Shown one piece after another: positions 1 through 4,582 of a stretch of DNA of 8,746 bases. The notes below the pieces were generated by a model that saw only the letters and a program-made list of their open reading frames with translations, was not told the DNA's origin and made no database searches. Every line of letters starts with the position of its first letter. Position 1 is the first letter of the stretch. This DNA is from Candidatus Hydrogenedentota bacterium (lineage in GTDB: Bacteria > Hydrogenedentota > Hydrogenedentia > Hydrogenedentales > SLHB01). The position numbers were made by a program, and so were the translations under genes. The DNA lies in contig SLHB01000216.1 in assembly GCA_007136375.1 (NCBI GenBank), forward strand, positions 1 to 8,746, read 5' to 3'.

Positions 1-1623
1 GACGACGGCTCCGTTGGTCTTGTTGTCCGGAACTGTTTTTTCGAGGGAGGCTACTGGCGGGATGTGGACAGCCTACAATTCGGACCACCATACGCGTTCT
101 TCGGAGCTTTGGCGCTTATGGAGAATTGCTATGTCGAAGACTTTTGGGGATCGCCGCCTTATCGGTCCCTCAGCCACGCCGTCACGATAGCCGAGGAACA
201 CCTGGACCAAGCAGTGATACGGCGTTGCGTGTTTCTGAACAACGACGGCGGCGCAGTCCAGGGCGGCCGGATCTACGACTCCCGCTTCGAAGGCAACGCG
301 GCCCGGGACGGCGGCGCCGTGCGCGGCGCGGTCAGCATTGTGAACTCCCACTTCGAGGGCAACAGCGCCGAGTTCGGCGGCGCCGTCCACGGCGAGTACG
401 CGGCGGAACGGGGCCTTCCGACAGTGGTCAGAGACAGTGTTTTCGAGGGCAACAGCGCGCTGGAGGACGGCGGCGCGGTGTACGGTGTGCAACAGATCCG
501 AAACTCCCGCTTCATCGGCAACGTGGCGGACGGCCGGGGCGGCGCCGTGCAGGATCGTACGCTGTCCAGAGGAGAACCTGTTGCGGACACGCACATTTCG
601 GATTCGTTTTTCGCGGAGAACGCGGCGGCCCATGGCGGCGCTATTGCCGTTCACCGCAACGGCCGGATAACGAATTCGGTCTTCGTGGACAACGAGGCGA
701 GCGATCGCGGCGGCGCGCTCTTGGCGCGTCATCATACGACCGGCATGTACCAGGAGGTCGTCGTGGCGGTCGCCGTTGTGAACTGTACGTTTACCGGAAA
801 CATCGCCGGGGAGCGCGGCGGCGCCCTGTTCACCTGGGGAAGCAGACCGGGGGGAGACATCCGAGGCATTGCTCACTTGTTCGTATTAAACAGCATAGTG
901 CGGGGAAATAGTGAGCCCCAGATTCCAGACCAGGAGCATGCGCCGTGGCGCTTTGTTCACGGCATCCTGGAGGGCGGCGGCGGAACGCGGGCGGTCCTGG
1001 ACGCGGACCCCCTCTTCGAAAACCCGGACGAGTGGGACTTCCGGCTGACGGCGGAGTCGCCGGCGCGCAACGCGGGAACGGCCGAGGAAGTATTCGAATG
1101 GACGCGTCGGACACGACCGCCGAGGCCCGAAACAGTCCCAGTCCAGGCCCCGGATCGGGACCGGCTCGGCCATGAGCGGCCATGGGACGGCGGCTATGAC
1201 TTGGGCGCCTATGAGTACGGCTCGCAGCCGCCGGAGCGGAGCACCCCGGACCTCACGGGCTTGAACCCGGAAGACGCCGGGGCCGCGCTGGCGGAGGCGG
1301 ACTTGGAAGTGGGCGAAGTGACGGAGGAATACAGTACGGACGTCCCCCGGGGCGCGGTGTTGTCCATGTCTGTCGCGGCCGGGGAAGTGTTGGCGCCCGG
1401 TACGGCGGTGGATCTCGTCATCTCCTTGGGGCGCAAGGGCGACGTGAACGGCGACGGCGCCGTGACGGCGCAAGACGTGCAGTTGATGATCCGCGCCGTC
1501 CTCGGCGAGAGTGTGCCAGAAGGGCCCGAGTACAAGTATGTGTTCAGCGGCTCGGACAACAAGGTCCGGCCCGACGCCGTGGACGTGCAGATTGTCATCA
1601 ACGCCGCCCTGGGCGTCCAGTAG
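1..1623 (+). CDS. Secreted beta-helix protein with Pmp-like repeats, PASTA and dockerin domains (5' partial)
   Basis: The frame is open from the first base, so the true start and any signal peptide lie upstream; 540 codons are visible. Numbering from the first codon, residues about 76-276 hold eight FxxN...GGA(V/I/L) units of the polymorphic outer membrane protein (Pmp) type, which build a right-handed parallel beta-helix. Next comes the DPLF...LTAESPARNAG...DLGAYEYG tail (about 325-400) that commonly closes secreted bacterial beta-helix proteins. A PASTA-like domain (about 415-478, beginning TPDLTGLNPEDAG) follows, then a type I dockerin-like C-terminus (481-540). The first dockerin loop, DVNGDGAVTAQD, is canonical; the second is degenerate but keeps the DVQIVINAALG helix. 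The protein probably acts outside the cell or on its surface, anchored or assembled through the dockerin. A substrate or enzymatic role cannot be read from it. It ends in TAG, with the repeat-rich spacer downstream. The domain calls are firm; the biological role is unknown. Confidence 0.85.
   Translation, partial: DDGSVGLVVRNCFFEGGYWRDVDSLQFGPPYAFFGALALMENCYVEDFWGSPPYRSLSHAVTIAEEHLDQAVIRRCVFLNNDGGAVQGGRIYDSRFEGNAARDGGAVRGAVSIVNSHFEGNSAEFGGAVHGEYAAERGLPTVVRDSVFEGNSALEDGGAVYGVQQIRNSRFIGNVADGRGGAVQDRTLSRGEPVADTHISDSFFAENAAAHGGAIAVHRNGRITNSVFVDNEASDRGGALLARHHTTGMYQEVVVAVAVVNCTFTGNIAGERGGALFTWGSRPGGDIRGIAHLFVLNSIVRGNSEPQIPDQEHAPWRFVHGILEGGGGTRAVLDADPLFENPDEWDFRLTAESPARNAGTAEEVFEWTRRTRPPRPETVPVQAPDRDRLGHERPWDGGYDLGAYEYGSQPPERSTPDLTGLNPEDAGAALAEADLEVGEVTEEYSTDVPRGAVLSMSVAAGEVLAPGTAVDLVISLGRKGDVNGDGAVTAQDVQLMIRAVLGESVPEGPEYKYVFSGSDNKVRPDAVDVQIVINAALGVQ
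226..828 (+). repeat. Eight Pmp-type coding repeats (FxxN...GGA units)
   Basis: Within the beta-helix gene, eight successive units are visible. Their F-motifs read FLNN, FEGN, FEGN, FEGN, FIGN, FAEN, FVDN and FTGN, each followed 4-7 residues later by GGAV, GGAI or GGAL. Spacing between units varies because of inserted loops. At DNA level the GGA motif is almost always written ggcggcgc, so the region is a string of similar GC-rich blocks and could recombine. An earlier turn (RNCFFEGG, near base 28) may be a diverged first unit. One unit is expected to make roughly one beta-helix rung. Confidence 0.85.
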
Positions 1624-1664
1624 CGCCTTGATGCAGCAACGAAAGACCACGAAAACATCCCCCC

Positions 1665-1719
1665 AAATCCCCTCCCCGCTTTCGCGGGGACAGGCTCCGA
1701 AGGGGGACTTGTAGCGCCG
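1665..1719 (+). repeat. Intergenic repeat module A, copy 1
   Basis: This 55-base block begins aaatcccctc and ends ggggacttgtagcgccg. It matches 1930-1985 with about five substitutions and one single-base gap. It contains a small hairpin, ccccg (1674-1678) paired with cgggg (1685-1689), and wider complementarity between tcccct near its start and aggggga near its end, so the whole block can fold. It runs into the palindrome at 1711-1748. Nothing suggests that it codes for protein. It looks like a dispersed intergenic repeat of the REP/MITE kind; its family name is unknown to me. Confidence 0.75.
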
Positions 1720-1748
1720 GCATCCTGCCGGCAAGATGCCAGCGCTAC
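1711..1748. repeat. 38-base near-perfect palindrome (hairpin)
   Basis: The left arm gtagcgccggcatc (1711-1724) and right arm gatgccagcgctac (1735-1748) pair at 13 of 14 positions around a 10-base loop, which itself contains the palindrome gccggc. It lies about 90 bases past the stop of the beta-helix gene. It could stop transcription or protect mRNA ends, but no T-run follows it, so a repeat-element hairpin is the simpler reading. Module A copy 2 ends with only a shorter relative of it: cgccgacgtctcgccgac at 1981-1998. Confidence 0.8.
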
Positions 1749-1749
1749 G

Positions 1750-1776
1750 AAACCCCTCCTGCGTTTTCGTGGGGGA
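1750..1776 (+). repeat. Intergenic repeat module A, short third copy
   Basis: The stretch aaacccctcctgcgttttcg followed by tgggggac repeats the first half of module A and is closer to copy 2 (1930-1957) than to copy 1. It starts two bases after the palindrome at 1711-1748. The remaining bases up to 1815 match nothing else in the window. Confidence 0.6.
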
Positions 1777-1815
1777 CGTGATAGGGAGTAGAGCTTACGG
1801 GGAAGGTGGTGGCAT

Positions 1816-1877
1816 AAACCACGGAGTCGCGGAGCGCATGGAGATTGTTCTCTGTGTCCTCTGCGACTCTGTGGTTT
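1816..1877. repeat. Intergenic repeat module B: 62-base palindrome, terminator-like
   Basis: The left arm aaaccacggagtcgcggag (1816-1834) and right arm ctctgcgactctgtggttt (1859-1877) pair over 19 positions. The two imperfect positions become G-U pairs in RNA transcribed from the plus strand. An inner stem, catggaga (1837-1844) with tctctgtg (1849-1856), continues the hairpin to a 4-base loop. On the plus strand it is followed by a T-rich stretch (ttttctttgctttattt), so it could work as a factor-independent terminator for genes upstream. From memory, similar accacgga...tccgtggt elements occur between genes in several environmental bacterial phyla. Mobility or function is inference. Confidence 0.75.
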
Positions 1878-1929
1878 TCTTTGCTTTATTTCGTGTTCTT
1901 TCGTAAGATTTCGTGGCCAAATATCTCCT

Positions 1930-1985
1930 AAATCCCCTCCTGCGTTTTCGTGGGGACAGGCTTCGAAGGGGGACTTGTAGCGCCG
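1930..1985 (+). repeat. Intergenic repeat module A, copy 2
   Basis: This is a 56-base relative of 1665-1719 in the same orientation, sharing the ends aaatcccctc and ggggacttgtagcgccg and the core ggggacaggct. The differences sit mostly in the small internal stem, where copy 1 pairs better than copy 2. It is followed by cgtctcgccgac, a shortened form of the palindrome attached to copy 1. Confidence 0.75.
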
Positions 1986-2006
1986 ACGTCTCGCCGACAA
2001 TAATAG

Positions 2007-2027
2007 ACCACGGAATCGCAGAGCGCA
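2007..2027 (+). repeat. Module B half-site
   Basis: Accacggaatcgcagagcgca matches the left arm of module B plus four bases (1818-1838) at 19 of 21 positions, but no right arm follows. The element is therefore half a palindrome, either broken or overwritten. It ends about 60 bases before the proposed start of the next gene and directly precedes an in-frame GTG at 2053. Confidence 0.65.
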
Positions 2028-2085
2028 GAAGAAAGACTCCCGGTGTGTTTTTGTGAATGATGTGATTCTGCTGGAGGGCGGAGAT

Positions 2086-2742
2086 GTGGCGCAGGCAGAG
2101 GGTACCGTTGAGGAGCGCCAGGGCAAGGGGTTCCGCTTGTCCCATGCGCGGGAAGGCGACGCGCGTATCGTCGAGTTGCGCCCCCGCCGTTTGGGGCTGA
2201 GGGCGTTTTTGGGGGTTTGGTTGGCGATTTGGACGGCGGGCGCGGTCGGCATGGCCGTTCAAGCGGCCGCCTCGTTGTCCGCGGGGAGCCTTGGCGCCGC
2301 CTTGGCGATGCTGGCGGGGGTGGCGGTTGGGGTGGTGGTCCTGGCGATGGAATGCCGTTCGTTTCAGCGGTTCCGGATCGCGTCTGACGGCGTCGTGCAC
2401 GAAGCCCGAACCCTTTTCCAGACGCGCATAACGCCCGTTGCGCCGAGTACGCCAGAGCCTGTGCGCGCCCGCGCGATTGTGGCGGACATCGAGGGCGACG
2501 CGCGGGAGTTGTATTGGCGGGACCTTGCCGAACTGGCGGCGGAGTTGGAAGGCGTCTATGGAGCAGAGTGGCTTGCGGAAGAGGGCGTGGACTTGAGTGA
2601 TCCCGGGCAGATCATGGAATGCGCGGGGGTTGAGTGCGCGGTGGAGATCCAGACCGCCAGCGGCGCGGCCGAGTTGGGGTCCGGCTTGACCGCGGATGAT
2701 TGCCTATGGCTCATGGAGCGCCTGCGCGCCGCGCTTGCGTGA
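2086..2742 (+). CDS. Small membrane protein of unknown function with a two-helix hairpin
   Basis: I do not recognise this 218-residue protein with certainty. After a charged N-terminus (VELRPRRLGLRAF, residues 29-41) come two hydrophobic segments, about 40-62 and 68-88, separated by a short turn: a membrane hairpin with a short N-terminal tail and a large C-terminal domain of about 125 residues on the same, probably cytoplasmic, side. The basic patch before the first helix and the end GLTADDCLWLMERLRAALA resemble bacterial membrane proteins with a pleckstrin-homology-like domain. That is a weak analogy. The start chosen is GTG 2086, because GGAGG lies at 2073-2077 with an 8-base spacer. An in-frame GTG at 2053 would add 11 residues, but it has no ribosome site and abuts repeat sequence. 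It faces the minus-strand genes tail to tail, 38 bases away. No operon partner is visible. Confidence 0.75.
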   Translation: MAQAEGTVEERQGKGFRLSHAREGDARIVELRPRRLGLRAFLGVWLAIWTAGAVGMAVQAAASLSAGSLGAALAMLAGVAVGVVVLAMECRSFQRFRIASDGVVHEARTLFQTRITPVAPSTPEPVRARAIVADIEGDARELYWRDLAELAAELEGVYGAEWLAEEGVDLSDPGQIMECAGVECAVEIQTASGAAELGSGLTADDCLWLMERLRAALA

Positions 2743-2780
2743 AGGCGGCGCGGATAGCTCTCAGAGTTTCTTCTTGGGGG

Positions 2781-2879
2781 TCAACCCCGCGGAGCTTCGT
2801 TTACGCCAACGATAAGGTATTCAACGGCGTGTTTGTTTAATAACGCGAGCCACTCTCTGAAGTCTTGCTGAACTTCCAT
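2781..2879 (-). pseudogene. Truncated nucleotidyltransferase (MNT/AbiEii-like) remnant
   Basis: This is a 32-codon frame starting at ATG 2879. It opens MEVQQDFREWLALLN and continues KHAVEYLIVG. This is the usual beginning of small nucleotidyltransferase-fold proteins, in which xEYLIVGG is followed by YAVAFHG.PR.TGDLD. Here, after the first glycine, it reads VNEAPRG and stops at TGA, so the second glycine of the GG motif, the catalytic aspartates and the rest of the domain are gone. The APR could be what is left of the family's G-x-PR segment after a small deletion. A ribosome site, gaagg, lies 7 bases before the ATG. The frame overlaps the 62-residue gene by 59 bases in a shifted frame, which is how such partners are commonly arranged. 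No continuation in another frame was found between it and the end of the facing gene at 2742. It is almost surely inactive as an enzyme. Confidence 0.6.
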
Positions 2880-3009
2880 GACGTTGCCTTCTGAGAACCT
2901 CGACGGCGGCAATGCGCTCGCGCGCGGGTCTGGCGAGCCAGTAGGCCAAGTCCTCTCTCGTGGAGGAGGCCTCGTCCAGGCCGCTCTTCTTCACGGATTT
3001 CTTCATCAT
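2821..3009 (-). CDS. 62-residue partner protein of a nucleotidyltransferase cassette (putative toxin-antitoxin-like)
   Basis: The protein begins MMKKSVKKSGLDEASS, then has a central REDLAYWLARPARERIAAVE block and an arginine-rich end with the pattern LRRQ.HG.SARLQRVARVI. This pattern (DLAYWL..P..ERI.AVE.LRRQ...G.S.RLQRV.RVI) is one I recall from short proteins encoded immediately before a nucleotidyltransferase gene in many bacteria, a pairing resembling MNT-type toxin-antitoxin modules. It is intact and of normal length, soluble, basic and probably helical. Either ATG (3009 or 3006) is possible: AAGGG sits 3 bases before the first and 6 before the second, which favours 3006 slightly. Its 3' end overlaps the broken nucleotidyltransferase, so it may now be an orphan. 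It lies 63 bases after the GTPase stop on the same strand. Biochemical function is unproven. Confidence 0.7.
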   Translation of the reverse strand: MMKKSVKKSGLDEASSTREDLAYWLARPARERIAAVEVLRRQRHGSSARLQRVARVIKQTRR

Positions 3010-3022
3010 AGACCCTTGTTTC

Positions 3023-3038
3023 CCTGGAGTCCTGGAGT
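3023..3038. repeat. Perfect tandem 8-base repeat
   Basis: Cctggagt occurs twice without a gap between the GTPase stop and the start of the 62-residue gene. It may be chance or a replication-slippage product. No function is evident. Confidence 0.4.
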
Positions 3039-3043
3039 TCCGC

Positions 3044-3074
3044 GAACGCGTCCCCCTCGTGGGAGGCCGCGTTC
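3044..3074 (-). terminator. Stem-loop at the stop codon of the GTPase gene
   Basis: Gaacgcg (3044-3050) and cgcgttc (3068-3074) are perfectly complementary. An inner tccc/ggga stem (3051-3054 with 3061-3064) leaves a 6-base loop and a 3-base bulge. The structure overlaps the TGA at 3073-3075. No T-run follows on the minus strand, so it is not a classical terminator. It may slow or end transcription, or mark the 3' end of the GTPase message. Confidence 0.4.
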
Positions 3075-4362
3075 AGGGCGCGGGCAAACGGGGGAGTTCC
3101 TCGGGATCCGGGGCTTCTTCTTGCGCTTCCTCGCGCCGCCGCTCATAGACCCGGCGCGCGTCGTCCTTGCTCGCGCTTTCGATGAAGTAGGCGATGGCGG
3201 CTTCGCCGATGCCGACAGTGGCGCCGTAGGCCATGCCCGCGGAAACGGCGCTGCCCGCTCCGGGGAAGGGGAAGAGCTTCACGAGTTGCCGCGCCAGGGT
3301 GCGCGCGGCGTAGGCGACGCCCACGTTGAGGCCCACGGCGGCGAGGAATTCCCGGGCCGTGCTTTCATCCATGTTACGTCCCGAAATCCGGCCGATGATG
3401 AGGACGAGGCTGAGTTGCAAGGCCGTGAGCGGCGCGACGTCGGCGATGGGGATGGGCACGGCGGCGACCCCGGCGGCGATGCGGGCGCTCTGGCGGACGA
3501 GATTCCGCGCCAGCTTCTCCTGAAGAGACCGCAGTTGCGTCAGCCTGGCCAACTCCATCTGAGTCGTCTTCGGCAACACGTCGATGAGGTAGGTGAGCAG
3601 GGCATGGATGTTCCACAAGCGGCTGTAGGCGATTTCGCCGCCCTCGAACTCCATGTACGCGCACACGCTAAAGACCCGAAGCGGCTCATCGGGCAGCGCC
3701 GCCTTCAACTGGCTGGCGAGAAGCTCCTCGGCGTGGGCCATGTTGGCCTGCTTCTTCGGGTCGCGATCGAAAGGCGGCTCGCTGATCCGCAGGGGGTCCA
3801 GTTCGTCCACTTGGGTTACGACGCCCACCACGGGCATGGGGAAGTGGTGCTCGGCCTGGACGGTGGCCCAGAGGCGCTTGACGGCCTTGAGGTCTGGGCC
3901 GATCTGCGCGTCGACTTCCTTGGCCTTCACCAGGAAGAGGAGGGCGTCGGGCGCCTGTTCGCGCAGGGCGGCTTCCACCTCCGCGTCAGCCGTCGCGGCG
4001 CCGGTGGCTTCCGCCGGGCGCGTGCCCTCGCCGATGCCGCGGGTGTCCAGGATGTCGAGAGCGCCGGCCGAACCCTTGTACGTGTACCACTGGCCGCGGC
4101 CTGTTTGACTCTTCACGGACCCCACGGTGGCCACTTCCTCCTGGAAGATGGCGTTGACAAGGCTGGATTTGCCCGAGCCGCGGCGGCCCACGAGAGCCAA
4201 ACGCGGGGGCCGCCCTTCTTGCGCGAGTTCGAACATCTCCCGTACGTAGCCTTCCACCATGTCCGCCAGCGGCCGCGGCAAGCGGCGCAAATACTGCTCC
4301 CGCAACACTCCGCTGAACTGGTTTAGGATCTCTTGCAGTAACGATTCACGGCTCGCCATCAT
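3073..4362 (-). CDS. GTPase with DUF697-like C-terminal membrane-associated domain
   Basis: The 429-residue protein has a P-loop GTPase domain at about residues 53-260. G1 is GRRGSGKS (59-66), G3 is DTRG (106-109), and the G4 position is TQVD (183-186) where N/TKxD is usual; the asparagine and lysine are replaced but the guanine-reading aspartate is kept. Residues about 290-398 are rich in alanine, glycine and hydrophobics. They carry IPIADVAPLTALQLSLVLIIGRISG, the proline-aspartate/leucine-glutamine pattern of DUF697 found in YcjF-type and Era-like GTPases, and could form one or two membrane-associated helices. The last 30 residues are charged (RRVYERRREEAQEE). The start is set at the first of two ATGs (4362, 4359), preceded by AAGGAG about 11 bases upstream. 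The frame runs on upstream, but that extension is arginine-rich and unlike the family. The cellular role is unknown; membrane stress or trafficking functions are only guesses from relatives. Confidence 0.85.
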   Translation of the reverse strand: MMASRESLLQEILNQFSGVLREQYLRRLPRPLADMVEGYVREMFELAQEGRPPRLALVGRRGSGKSSLVNAIFQEEVATVGSVKSQTGRGQWYTYKGSAGALDILDTRGIGEGTRPAEATGAATADAEVEAALREQAPDALLFLVKAKEVDAQIGPDLKAVKRLWATVQAEHHFPMPVVGVVTQVDELDPLRISEPPFDRDPKKQANMAHAEELLASQLKAALPDEPLRVFSVCAYMEFEGGEIAYSRLWNIHALLTYLIDVLPKTTQMELARLTQLRSLQEKLARNLVRQSARIAAGVAAVPIPIADVAPLTALQLSLVLIIGRISGRNMDESTAREFLAAVGLNVGVAYAARTLARQLVKLFPFPGAGSAVSAGMAYGATVGIGEAAIAYFIESASKDDARRVYERRREEAQEEAPDPEELPRLPAP

Positions 4363-4383
4363 GCCCCTAGCGTCTCCTTCGCA

Positions 4384-4422
4384 CCGCGCTTGGCGGCGCG
4401 GCTGTCTGGCCCAGCGGGCCAG
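4384..4422 (-). promoter_or_regulatory. Two adjacent hairpins in the GTPase leader
   Basis: The 220-base gap between the FAD gene and the GTPase contains no gene. Just upstream of the AAGGAG ribosome site (4375-4380) are two stem-loops. The first is ccgcgc/gcgcgg (4384-4389 with 4396-4401, 6-base loop). The second is ctggccc/gggccag (4406-4412 with 4416-4422, 3-base loop). Both arm pairs are perfect. The second could end transcripts from the FAD gene, and either could influence GTPase translation. In DNA this GC-rich, such stems can also arise by chance. I could not place a convincing promoter in the gap. Confidence 0.35.
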
Positions 4423-4582
4423 AATTGTCCTTACTACGGCTCTGCTTCGGCGGCGCCGTTCACTCCTGATAGCCGGGCCGAGGCGGGCCGCCATTGGGCC
4501 TGGACACAAGCATACCGCCGCCGCCTGCGTGGGGACAAGGAGCGGCCCACTCAAAGCGGACGGCGGCCGAAGGGTTAGCGTG

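Noticed and set aside
226..828. Tandem DNA repeat or mobile element made of ggcggcgcc blocks
   Set aside because: The blocks are codons for the GGA motif of a protein repeat in one continuous frame, so the periodicity is explained by protein structure.
1665..2027. CRISPR array
   Set aside because: Only two long module A copies plus a fragment, at irregular spacing, with internal palindromes; no uniform short repeats and spacers and no cas genes in the window.
1209..2252. A minus-strand open frame through the repeat-rich spacer, translating into proline/serine/arginine-rich sequence
   Set aside because: It spans repeat modules that occur more than once, ends inside the dockerin coding region antisense, and shows no family pattern.
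2878..4326. A 482-codon open frame on the plus strand across the GTPase
   Set aside because: It is antisense to a clear P-loop GTPase, has no recognised motif, and runs into the intact 62-residue minus-strand gene.
4363..4554. N-terminal extension of the GTPase by 64 residues
   Set aside because: The extension is arginine-rich without family similarity, while AAGGAG precedes the ATG at 4362 and the leader contains hairpins.
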